Positions 12,538 through 24,409 of a stretch of 64,000 nt of DNA are shown in pieces. The notes under the pieces are model-generated. The model was not told where the DNA came from. It was given only the letters and a program-made list of their open reading frames with translations, and did no database searches. The position numbers and the translations under genes are program-made. Every line of letters begins with the position of its first letter. The first letter of the stretch is position 1. The stretch is from NCBI GenBank assembly GCA_964023205.1, contig OZ026833.1, positions 47,928,441-47,992,440 on the forward strand, in the 5' to 3' direction. The stretch comes from Lutraria lutraria (lineage: Eukaryota > Mollusca > Bivalvia > Venerida > Mactridae).

Positions 12538-14300
12538 ATTAATGACAATAACCGTACATTTGTTGATATTCTTAGAATTTTACGCTAGATGTCGCTGGTA
12601 CCCTCTTTGAAGAACCGAAACAAATGTAAATACGAACAAGGAAAAGGACGAGTTACGTCCCCTTGGTACACGCAGTTTAGTACAATTCTATATTTCCAAA
12701 TGGACAATTTTACCTTAATCGAATGACGTATCATACGGTATGCCTCGAGCACAGTGTAAATCGACGATAATCACCTAATCTCATTTCGACTTGTTTAGAA
12801 TGCAGTTTTAATTTATAACATCGCTAGTCTACTTCATTTATCTCAGTTGTCCGTATATATATAATTACTTTACATTGAACCATTGATCGAATAGCTATAC
12901 AAAATATACTTGCACACTACGCAGACCGATGGAACTCTTTTTGAATGTTTTAAAGTTCATATGATTTTATGTTATACATGTATTAAGCACATGTCCGAAA
13001 TATAATGGGCAATGCGACATTCAGAAATTTAATGCAAAAAATATTAATTACTTTTTTCCAAGTTCTTATTCATGACACATGTATGCATATTTATAAGTCC
13101 TTACTTTTGCCAGTGCATTTTGGTATTTTGCCATTTGATTGTACTGCTTGTGATTGTGTATAAATCAATGACTTATATATACGTCCTTGGTATAAATACA
13201 AAAGACAGACACTTTGTAACAAAAGTGAAATTTAATACTTCCGTGTAAAAGTTTTGTTTTTGCATCAAACGTAGATGCATTTAAGAATGTGTTTCTGCAT
13301 TTCTGCTGCGTAATAGTAATACATTTAATTGATTTTACTTACATGATACGGTGATGTTTACAATTATCATGGTTTAAAAAATATGACCTTCTAATAATCA
13401 ATTAAACAATTATAATTAACAAATAAATAAGTAATCTAACAAAATTAAATAAATATATGCAAACCATAACATAAATATCTTTAGTAAAGAAACGCCCAAA
13501 ACTGTTGAATTTCTAACTAAAGTTGTTATGGAATGTCCTATGATACGGGACAGTATGGATGAATACAACCACGACCATCATTTATGTCATATAGAATTCC
13601 TACCAAAGAATTATTGTACAAGTTCAAGACAGAATTCTTTTAATGTTAAATAAACCAATGATACACATATATAAGTCCTTGATATAACTAAATACAGTAT
13701 CAAAGCAATAGTTTAAAAGTCTTTACCCAGCGATTGACTAAATGTGTTGTGAAGAGATTTATAATTTCCTAAAGTCATTTTCTGGATACAGAAAAAATGA
13801 AATCTTGATCTTCATCGACGCTTTAGACGAACGTACACTATTTGGGGTAAATGGCAAGTCTTGGGTGTGGCCACAAATACATTAATACTTAGTATTTACT
13901 ATGCTCTTAGTTCATCTTGTGATGACCTTTCCAATGTCTTGTGTTGTGTTGAATTAGTTGTTTTACTATTTTTGTTATGAGGCTCAATGTTTGATATTTT
14001 TGTCAACTAAAACTGGTTTGATTTATTGAATGTTTGATGTTCTTTAGTTATCACCATGTTTCTCTTATACACACCTGTTCTGTAATAGCTCTTTAACCTA
14101 CAGTCCTGGTTTTGATGCGCACCAAAATAGTTGTGCTTCACTTTTATACACCAAACAGTTGACTGATGGAACTCTTTCATATGCTTTATGTATTGACAAT
14201 TTTAATGTTCATGCACTTTTTATCTGAATTTAATACATACAATTTAATTATTTGATTAATACATGTAGTCAAAAGTTCAATACATGTATATTCAAAGACG
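12538..14300. other. 5' flank of VPS36; no gene seen
   Basis: AT-rich sequence between the VPS36 start codon and the LINE. It should contain the VPS36 promoter and 5' UTR (minus strand), but I see no convincing core-promoter motif and no coding exon on either strand. Confidence 0.4.
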
Positions 14301-14308
14301 CATCAAAT

Positions 14309-16083
14309 ATAGATAGATAGATTTTATTTGAAAATAAGACAACTTGTCCAACATTTTACATATTACAAAACACAATAAAATTAACATTTCCAGTGATATA
14401 TAATTATGTAGTTCTATAAAACACGAATGCATAAGTTTTTACAAATAAATGTACGTATATGTTGTTATATTATGTCTTTTAACATAATTGAAATATATTA
14501 AATGAAATAATTTTTTTTATCGTAATAATATCAATGTTAATTATAATATAGAGACTGACAACAACAATAATAATAATAAACTTTGAAAACAAAAATATGG
14601 AAAAAGGAGAAGGAAATATGTTCGACAGTTGATGGGGAGAAAGAGCTACCTAATGTAGTATTCATTATCTCTACGTTTCAAGCTTTTGTAAATATATTTG
14701 GATAGATTTAATATGATTCCGCGATTTTCAGAAGACATAAGTTCAGTGAATTTTAAAATATTAGTTCTTTTCCAGTAATATTGTTTGATGTGTTCTTTTC
14801 TAATATCATAATATAGAGGACATTCTAATATAAAGTGGAATTCGTCTTCAAGGGTGTTACATAATTGGCATTTTCTTTCTGATCTTGGTGTTTTAACTGG
14901 TTTTGTCCATCTGCCTAATTCGATTTCTAATCTATGACTCGAAGTTCTTATTCTACATAAAGCTATTCGATATTTTCTAATTTTAACACAATCTAAATAT
15001 GTTTTAAACTCAAAATTTGAAAATAGTCTATAGGAGCATGCCCTTGAAGAATCTCTAAGTTCGCCATTCCATGTTTGAATAAAATTGTCTTTAATGCGTA
15101 ATTGAAAAATTCTTAAAAATTGAGAGACGTTTCCTACACCTTGAAAAAACCATACATCGTTAAAACCTAATGTTTCTAGAATTTGTTTAACATTAACTAT
15201 CCAATTAATTTTATTTGGATTTGAATTAAAATCATTTAACATCATATCATATACAGATTTTCTGTACTTATTTTGTGAATTGTTTACTATTTTCAACCAA
15301 TATCGAATTACTTGTGTTAATCTATTAAATTTAAGAGGCAACCTTCCCAATTCACCGTATATAAAATTGTTTTGGGTTTGAGTTCTACATCCTAGGAGTT
15401 GTTTACAGAATTTAAGGTGAACTTTTTCAATTAATTTTGCGTCTAAAAACCCCCAAATTTCTGCACCGTAATTTAAAATTGGAGTAACTAATTTATCAAA
15501 GAGATCGAGTCTGTGGCTAATGGAAAGTTCAGTAAATTTCGACAAGTAACATTTCATTTTATAAATTGCCTTCATTGCTTGGCCGCTTAAAGTTTCGAAA
15601 GTTTTTGTAAATGACCCGTTCGTAGTAAAAACAATACCAAGATATGTAAACTTTACAACTATTTCGAGCGTTTTTCCACAATAAGTAAAATTATAGTTTT
15701 GATTAGACGAATAACCTTTCTTAAATATCATTACCTTAGTTTTTTGTACATTTACTATTAATTTCCATCTATTACAATAACTGTTAAGAGTATTTAAACC
15801 ATTCTGAAGTTCTTCACTAGATTCTGCAAATATGATAATGTCATCAGCGTAGAGTAATAAGAATATTTTTAACATCCCAATATCAATACCCTCAAAACCA
15901 TTTAAAATCATATATTCTTCTAGGTCGTTTACATACATCGAAAAAATAAAAGGTGACAAACAATCTCCTTGTCTAACACCAAGAAAACATTCGAAAGTAT
16001 CACTTATATTGTTTTTGTGTTTTACTTTGGATTTGACATGACTATATAATGATTTAATATTAATATTAATATTAATATATAAC
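14309..16083 (-). mobile_element. 5'-truncated non-LTR retrotransposon (LINE)
   Basis: The reverse-transcriptase reading frame is open from about 16080 down to the stop at 14646-14648, about 475 residues. It includes GVRQGDCLSPF (fingers/palm), LLLYADD (catalytic YADD) and, near the C terminus, C-x2-C-x7-H-x4-C (CQLCNTLEDEFHFILEC), a zinc-knuckle-like motif. The endonuclease and first half of the RT are missing, as expected for incomplete reverse transcription. The 3' UTR (14309-14645) ends in a short (TCTA)n tail on the minus strand. The frame has no stops, so insertion is probably recent. A degenerate relative lies at 55078-56632. Clade not determined. Confidence 0.88.
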
Positions 16084-16200
16084 TTTCCATATTGTTTTTG
16101 AAACCCTGAAGTTTACTGTCCTATGAACATTTCCAAAAATGAAATTAGTTAAACAATAAATTGAGGTTTAAAAGTGTTTCTGAATATATTGTATCAAACT

Positions 16201-19174
16201 TCATCGGCTGCGTTTGTACTTTGCTTTACCTAAAGCAAGTATATTATCACCATACATCAGTGCCGGCCACTCAATGTATTCGACTTCCGGTGAATAATTC
16301 CGTGGAGGTGGTTGGTACATATTTGGTTCAAATCGGTCTGTTGATAACACTGTAGTTGGAGGATCTTGTACAGACATTAACCATGTGACTTGGACACATC
16401 TCTCAATATACTTCTTGAAGTCATTGTTTTGTAGCGCTTGCTGATATACATGTCTGCCATTTGATTTGATATGCTTTGTCACGAATTTCTAAGAAAAAAA
16501 CAACAACAACAACAGTCAATTACGATCAAATACACCTTCCTTATATAGTGATAGAATATAAATAAACATGATTTATAGACTTTATATATTATTGCTCATA
16601 TATTACACATATTTACAAATAACAAACTAATCATAATCTATAACCACAAGGAGCATATGGAAAAAAAGGGTTTGAAGACACGATGATTATTTGGGAAAAA
16701 ATACGTCAAATCGTAGGTATACTAGTATATCATTTCTAATAATACATTGCAATAGACAAACCAGAATAGAATAAGGATTTTCATAAAATAGTAATGAGTT
16801 AAATTACATACCGAAAACAGATTGTCCAAAGCACAATCTGCTTGATGTAGACGATACTGTTTCAGCAAATCGATATCGCCTTTTTCCAAGCTTTTGAATT
16901 TCTGTAATTTTAAAACAAACATTCAATATAAACTATCTCGAACATTCTTATAAATAATCCAAATTACACATATAGAGGTCTGAATTTCAGACGGTACGTG
17001 AACAAAATACAAAAAAAAAACAACAACGAACGAGTGTATGGACGAGAGAAAGTACCATACCTCTTTACATGGTTCCTGTTGACCAGACACGACAATACAA
17101 CACATCTTTTCGACAATAACATTAAGCTGTACCTCTGCTTCACCACGACAAAAAATATATGCCATCTAAAATAATAAGTGACAATCTGAATGATACATAA
17201 AGAAACAATCATAATAACATATTGTATTCAATTTTCCTGATTTCTCGCAAAATAATTTTAAAATACAATGTGCATGTAATTTCCATATTTGTTTAGATTT
17301 GTTGCATAAGGGAAGCCAGCATTAGATGCCAATTTTGTCGTACAGACTTATTAATCTTTGGCGTTTAACTCGGACACATGGGAATCTGATAATTTATGTT
17401 TGAAAGAATTTATATTAAGTAAAAGAGAGCTGGAAATCTCACATTTACAATATCCAGAAGCTGTTTGGCTATTTCAATATCAGTTTGTTTAGTAATGTTT
17501 CCCAGGACATTAAAAGCATCAACCCATTCATTGTCATGAAGTGGTTCAAACATATTTTTTACTCTGCCAGGGTTATTAGTTTCCATGTGAAGAGCAAACA
17601 TATTCTTCTCACTGGGCGGCTCCTTGGTGCTAAAAATGGTAAATGAATATGTTGGTATAATAAACTAGATTTATAAGAGTATATGTACGTACAACAAAAC
17701 CTCCAAACAAAGATCACCTAGTGGACGACCTGATTATCGAATTAAATCAGTCTGACTGTAATTGACGGTCATATATATAGCGATGATGTTCCCAAACAAA
17801 TTAAGAACATAATTTTACTCAGTTACGATTGTCATCATATCAACTACTCGTAGAAATAGAAACACGTCGATAAGGTATTAATGTAACTATAGATTACATA
17901 AGTAAGTAGGTTAGATGATAAAAGCGTCGTAACAATTAGTTAAGTAAATGCTAGATGGCATTCACATGCTCATGTAATTATTTGACAGTAAGGTCGGTAT
18001 ATAATTTATGGGAATAAAACACTTGGTTTGAAGTTAAGCGTAGCTAACTAGCTATCACATGAACTCTTAGAGACACACATATGAGTAAATTGCATAGGTA
18101 TGCAAAAGGTAAACAGAAAAAAGTGGATGTACCTTTCTTGATTCTGTCTGACAGTATCTCTCTCCGATTTCCACTTATGTACAGTCATTGCTTGCTCGAC
18201 GTCTTCTTCATCAAGTAAAGTACTTAATTGACGTACAGCACGTGCACTGTCTTGTTTACGACGTGAAGATATTCTTCCCTGATCTCTTTCTTCATTTGTA
18301 GGTTGAAGACTTGATCGTGTACGGGGTCCAGAGTTACTTCCCTCCGTTTGCAATGAGCCTCCTGTTTGATTGTTACTTTCTTCCCTATTATGTGCAAAAT
18401 GTATCTTTTCCTTTTTTCTGGTTGACCTTCCACCCATTTCCCCGCGTTTGGGCTGCCATGGCTTAGCAACGTCACTGGGAAGTTTTTCTACGTCACTGAT
18501 TTCTCTTTGTCTTGTCTGAAATGTTAGAATTTTATGTCCAAGTGAAGCATAATATGTATCCAGTTGGTCGTAGCGATACATATCAAATGTGCAAGTATTT
18601 GTAAGGATAAAACATGTATTCAAATAAATATTTTTACCCTTTATATAGCAACTAGTCTATATTTAACTGCGATCTCTCACCTAATACCTAATGACTGAAA
18701 CTGCTACTACTAGTGTTTGATTTAATCCTCAATACTTAATTGACTGTCTGTGCGTACACTGTCTTGTTTACGACTTGAATGTATTCTTTATTATACTGGA
18801 AATACTTCAAATAATTAAATTCAAATGTTATAAATAGGTATTTCTCCTGGGAATTATTTATTCAAATAGAATATGGATATTGATACTTTTATACACACAC
18901 TTACAGTTAAACGTTCTTTAACAATCTTGTTAAATCCATTTTTAACCTTCCGATGGTCTTCCTGTGCTGCCTTGAATTTGTCTGATTTCATATTTTCTAT
19001 CATTTTTTCCAGTAGCGTAATTGTGTTCTTATGTTCATCATTCAAGTCCTTCATTTGATTCACGAGTTTTATTTCCTTACGAACATTCTTAATAAGATCT
19101 TTAGCTTTCTGTTTTTGAGAACATCTGACAAATTCCACAAACTGTAAGGTGAAATAGTTCGAGTTCTGAGACAT
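16201..19174 (-). CDS. Mitochondria-eating protein-like, copy 1
   Basis: Six exons: 18905-19174, 18133-18515, 17443-17629, 17061-17165, 16812-16901, 16201-16488, all with GT/AG and matching phases; 440 residues. The start MSQNSNYF opens a 90-residue charged, helical, coiled-coil-like exon (KSDKFKAAQEDHRKVKN). Exon 2 is a polar, Arg/Ser/Gln-rich, probably disordered linker. Exons 3-6 form the C-terminal module: NEWVDAFNVL, a helical segment, then CVQVTWLMSVQDPP and VEYIEWPALM. MIEAP (SPATA18 in vertebrates) acts in mitochondrial quality control and binds cardiolipin; that function is inferred here. Unlike the other copies, the tail reads LALGKAKYKRSR rather than KG(V/I)A. Confidence 0.8.
18727..18795 (-). 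pseudogene. Relic duplicate of exon 2 fragment within intron 1 of copy 1
   Basis: 'tacttaattgac' and 'cactgtcttgtttacgac' followed by 'tattctt' repeat, in the same order and spacing, the exon 2 stretch at about 18216-18282. The reading frame is not kept. It looks like a decayed partial exon duplication inside intron 1. Confidence 0.65.
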
Positions 19175-19702
19175 TTTAACGCAAGTCTTATTTCTTCAAT
19201 TATTAAGTTATTTAGCAGTATACACTATACACAGTCTATACATTCAGTCGTTAAACAGAATCTATTTAATTTTTAACAATGATTATACTTCCTGGATGTT
19301 ATGATATAAATAAATCAGAATGATTATCGATTAGTTCTACATGTAAATTGAATCCAGTTTTTCCATTTAGTTATCCAGTCAAAATCGAGTTATTACACGT
19401 AATATATAAAACACGCACATTTTTTTGTATATCACAAAATGATTCCTGATGAATACACACAACATTTGTGATTGTTAAAATAAGTGGTTTTATACAATCC
19501 GTCCAGTTAACACAAAACGTGTTACTAATGAACAATTCTTGGTATCTATTCAAATTGTATCAATGTTTTTACTTCCTGGCAACAAGTAAACACTGTACAC
19601 CAATCTATAATATGCATTGTAGGAATTAAACCTAGTTGTCTTTCTTGATAGCGTGATAAAGTATCACATGAAGTTTGTACTAAAACTGGCTCGAGTGATT
19701 TA

Positions 19703-19874
19703 CAGTGAAACCTGTGTTTGTGGTCTCCTCTGAATAAAGGCCACCCTGTGAATTAAGAGTATTCTTTTAAAAGCGTCATTATTTAGAACAAAATAACATC
19801 CGAAGAAAGGCCACCTACATGTATCAATAAATTATGTCTGTCCCAAGGGTGGCCTTTGTTCGCAAGTTTGTCTG
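19703..19874. repeat. MITE family B
   Basis: TA-flanked, begins CAGTGAAACCTGTG and ends in AAGTTTGTCTG. The interior 'gaataaaggccaccctgtga' and 'cccaagggtggcctttg' matches 2584-2767 and 42546-42724. Confidence 0.75.
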
Positions 19875-20499
19875 TACCAAAATGTAGGCGGTGATGATTA
19901 ATTGAACAAGCAAAAAAAAATAATCATTTCGTAATAAAATGAAGTTCATTCACCGAAATAGAGTGATGTCATTTTTGGTCAATCTTAGTTTGTCGAAGTA
20001 CTTCAGTCTATTCTTCAAGATATTTTAATGACATATTCATTAAACACTAATTATTAGTAATTAAAATAAATTTTTCATGTTTTTCGGAAACTTTAGTCAC
20101 CTATGTAGCTTTCTCACTCATTCTCACACAACTTGGACAATTGATGTCGTCAGTATAGAAAATGATGACGATTTTCAATGAAAAGGAAAAAAAGTTAACA
20201 CTTTGTTTCTTGAGAACAATTAATATGAATACTTTAAAATGAGCTTACATTTTGGTGAATAAATAGCTGTTTTGGTCTATATTAAGAAGGAATAGTTATG
20301 CAGGGGCGTCTAAAATGCTGTGTCTCCAGGTATATAATACAATATAAAATCCATCCTTTAAAACAGCTACGACATAATTCCAGCACAGTATCGAGTATAT
20401 TTCGTAGTTAGTAATGAGTGCCAGCCAGCTGAACTATTTGTTTTTTATAAATCTATCAATTAACGAAAATGCACACATTTTGGGTCGTGTCTCCAAATT

Positions 20500-21800
20500 A
20501 TCGAAATCAACGGGACAACATTTAACACTCAAGTCTTAATGTACAAAAGAATAACTTTTGACATAGATATTTCGCTTTTTGAATTCGTAAAATGTAATAA
20601 AATGAATGTTGGTTTCAATTCATATCTACGTATTATACGAGAACAAGAGATAGGTCATGAAATCCGAATTTACTACCGTAATTTTGATGCGATAATCAAC
20701 GAGTCCGTAGCAAAAACTGAATTGAAATGCATATCCATGCATATAAAGATGGTATAAAAGCTTAACATGACGAGCTATATTCCCCACCAAGGTATTGCAG
20801 AAACTTTCCTTCATACGTGTAAAAATATTCGATTTTGCTGTGTTAGAATCTAGAAATTTGAAATTAACATAAGCAACGGGACGTAAGCAACGGGACACAC
20901 ACTGTCAGGATAGGACTAAATCTTGCACATTCTTGCCGCTATAATATACATTTGGGCTCATATATGTTTCAAAACGTCAACCATATGTTTATAATTGTCG
21001 TCTGCCATCGATTTCAGAAAAAAAACGGGTAAAAACACATCCGCCTAAACTTCGTTTTTGAGGCGTGTAAGGGTTGATACCGCCTAAAGTGGCGAATAGC
21101 TTATAATTTATAATCTGTTACTGATTTTGCTTGTTGACATATTAATATACCGTTTTCAAGCCACTGCCCTCTTTTATAAAGTCTCATAGACGTTTTCTAT
21201 GTTATGTAATGAAGGCCTCGTTGATTACGTAGTGATTGTCCCGTTGATTTTCTATTGGACTAACATTTTGATAATAACAGTAACAATTTGTTTAGTATTT
21301 ATGTACATTTATTAATTTATAAATATGTTCGGACAGCATGTAGAATTCAAACACACAAGTAAATTTAATGTAATAATGTCTGATTAGATGTGTAGAGCGC
21401 ATTTAGCGTGCGATTATATTCGATGTAGGTCAGTATTTACATCTTTGTAAAATATATTTGTTCAATATTAATACAAACTGCACTTTAAGTATAAAAAAAT
21501 GTATATAAGTATTTTGCAGTGTCTTAAGTTTAGTATCCCCGTAACATATCGAGCAAAACTGATAACACATTTAAGTGGAACGGAGAAATGCAGTTGTCCC
21601 GTTGATTATTCAAGAGTTGTCCCGTTGATTACGTACAACAAATCTATGAATTTTCAGCCATGTTGGTTAGTTATCGAATTGATGCATATACTATTATATT
21701 CGCAACCATGCATATTCGTATTTGCATTATGGAGAAGTCCAATGCGCAAAAAATTATAATCTACGGGACAACTCTTGAATAATCAACGGGACAACATTTC
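20500..21800. repeat. Region with repeated 'TTGTCCCGTTGATTA' motif and a 33-bp perfect hairpin
   Basis: The motif or its complement occurs near 20504, 20878 (degenerate), 21237, 21594, 21617, 21764 and 21782. Positions 21593-21625 and 21763-21795 are perfect inverted repeats of 33 bp with a 137-base spacer. No transposase or ORF of note. It may be a non-autonomous transposon with subterminal repeats; the outer limits are uncertain. Confidence 0.55.
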
Positions 21801-22750
21801 ATTCGTGTGATAAGTTCAATCAGTTTGTCTGACGAGTAATATATTCGCTTTCACCATCGTAAGCATATACTTGTTTCGATTAAATTGTTCAAATACATTT
21901 ATCTTCTATAAAGTGGTTTCATTTCACAACTTAATACAAGGTTTCTCAAAACTGAAGTAAAAATTACCAATATATTTTCAAAAAGCATGAGATAGTCTAT
22001 GTTTTCCTCACTCAAGGGGGGAAATCGCGAGCTTATATCATATTTTATCCTATTTTGCACAGATATTTGTTGATTACTTGTACAAAGGTTATACCAATTC
22101 ATGGTTATTTAACATCGAACTATCATGGGTACTGTTTAAAAATGCGGTAAAAGATACAGCAACAAGACCCATTAAGCATCCGAATCTCAAAAACTGTTAA
22201 TATGTTGCTGGTAAAATTTTGGAAATCAGTAGTTTATATGTATCCTGATATGATGCTAAGGAAATGAGTAAGTTCTGGGAGTACAGAAAAGTCGTTTTTT
22301 TACCCCAATTGTCCAAGTTGCGTGAGAATGGGCCTTCTATAGTGACAATACTATACATGTATAAAAAATTAAAATATATCAAATTACATTATTTTCGTGA
22401 CTTGTGGTATTACATATCTTTTTTTAACTTAAGTGTGTTTTTGAAATTGACTGCAGATTTAGTATAGAGGTTGTTTAAAATCATTAAAAGGGTGGCAATT
22501 TGTGTGGTTTTCGGGGCGAGACCTAGTGAAGTATAATAGTTGGAGAACGAATAATAGGTTTGTGCACCTTTACACCGTATAGGAATCCTTTCGTATATAG
22601 CTCCCAAGAGAGTTGTATTCGCCGAATATAGTTCCCGTACTAAGTAAGAAGATGTATCGGGGTAGTTTTTGCTTTTCCTCGGATAGAGATCCCCAATTAT
22701 CTGATGCAGATGAAATTCATTAAATTTGTAATGATGATAAATTCGTTGTA

Positions 22751-23074
22751 TAGTACAACCTCTCCAGAGGGGCCATCAGTAGAGCATTAACCTCTCTATA
22801 ACAACACCTTCAAAATTTCCCTAAGCTGATATTTACTATAAATTTAACCTCTGTAGAGCAACAACCTCTCTATAACAACACCTTCAAAATTTACCTAAGC
22901 TGATATTTACTATAAATTTAACCTCTGTAGAGCAACAACCTCTCTATAACAACACCTTCAAATTTTACCTAAGCTGATATTTACTATAAATTTAACCTCT
23001 GTAGAGCAACATCCTCTAAACAACGGCAAATATGTGCAGTTCCCAAAGGGTGTTACTCTACAGAGGTTGTACTG
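22751..23074. repeat. MITE family A copy with internal 74-bp tandem expansion
   Basis: The ends TAGTACAACCTCTCC and AGAGGTTGTACTG are the family-A inverted termini. Inside, a 74-bp unit starting 'cctctctataacaacacc' begins at 22791, 22865 and 22939, with a partial fourth unit near 23010. The other copies have a single unit and are about 173 bp, so this copy grew by tandem duplication. Confidence 0.85.
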
Positions 23075-23604
23075 TTTATATTCACCGGAACGAAGAGTTA
23101 TACGCTTTCTTATAGTATATTATATCAGAATCTTCATCTTCATACGTGATGATTATGAATTAAATCATGGTGCATTTACTACTGCCTGTGGTAGTTCGTG
23201 CAACTGGTTTATACACAGTGCGCTGACACCATATACCGTACTGTTAACCCGTCACGCAGTACATGGTATCCGCGACAGCTTGATAAAGAGTAGAGACTTT
23301 ATAACAGGACATTTATTCAGAAAAGCAACATAAGTTCTGTGTTGTATTTAACGTATATTCGATAAAGAAATATTGTGGACTAGACTAAGTATAGAATAGT
23401 CATACTTATTCGTGCCGTCCTTTGTATTACGTATAAAATATTTCAGCTCATCTCGAATGAACGAACACAGTTTGAAGGATACTACTGATAAATAACATGT
23501 GACGGAGAGGTAATTATTTGTATGACGAAGTCTTTATTACATTATGTTGAACTTTTTTATTATTTGTTGAAATTCTCTTGTGTTCTGGTTCATATTTGAC
23601 TTTA

Positions 23605-23783
23605 TTCTAACCAGTACTAATTTACCCTTCCACACGAAACCGGTCACTTCTCCACACAGGGAGGAAAATCAACATTGCTGCCCAATTTTTATGGAAGGGT
23701 ATGGACCTGCCGCGACCGGGAATCGAACCCGGATGACCGGGTTATAAACCCAGCGCACTTATCACTGGACCATGGTCGCGGCC
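23605..23783 (-). mobile_element. SINE with well-preserved tRNA-Ile(UAU)-like head
   Basis: On the minus strand 23782-23709 (74 nt) folds as tRNA: acceptor GCCGCGA/TCGCGGC (7 bp, perfect), anticodon arm CTGGG-TTTATAA-CCCGG (anticodon TAT) and T arm CCGGG-TTCGATT-CCCGG. The D arm is weak. Instead of a free 3' end the sequence continues into 'ggtccatacccttccat...gtgtggaagggtaaatt' to about 23605, an unrelated body that itself contains an inverted repeat. I therefore call it a SINE head rather than a working tRNA gene. Confidence 0.7.
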
Positions 23784-24409
23784 TTCATTGGTTGTGTTCA
23801 CAGGAATGACCTCCTGTCGACTAACGGGTCATAAAACTGATCAGGAATAGGAACACTAATCTGAAATTGTTTAGCAGTCTGACAAGTGCCTTTTATATAC
23901 CGAGTAAGTCAGGCACTCCATACCAGCTGACATCTTCTGTACCACTCTTAGCAAGGAATGATGAACGAGGCGACAAAGTTAGTACAAGTAATTATATAGA
24001 TAACCTTCAAGGAAATCATAGGTAATGTTAGTTATGGAAAAGTATTCTTCGTCCGTGTATCAGTGAGTTCAAACAGCGCCCGCTCCACTGCACCTACCCC
24101 ATCCCGAGAGGCAATGATCATTTGCCTTCCTTATCGAACATTGTAATGTCAGTCAATGAGGTTGTCCAAGTAATCTATATTTTCAGGGTAAGAGACGGAT
24201 GAGATACAACAACTGACTCTGCAGGTGATTCAGTTGATGTCCTTATTAGCTCCTTAGAAGAGGATAATAGTTTACGTTATAATCATTGTGGTATACAAAC
24301 TAGATAAAAACACAGGAGTGCATTATATCAAAAAATTGATTCACCTAAACTAATCCCACCGGCTGATGAAATATTTCAATGCTAATTTACTAAAATTTTC
24401 GAAAGAATA

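Noticed and set aside
23709..23782. Functional tRNA-Ile(UAU) gene
   Set aside because: Continuous with a SINE body and with a weak D arm.
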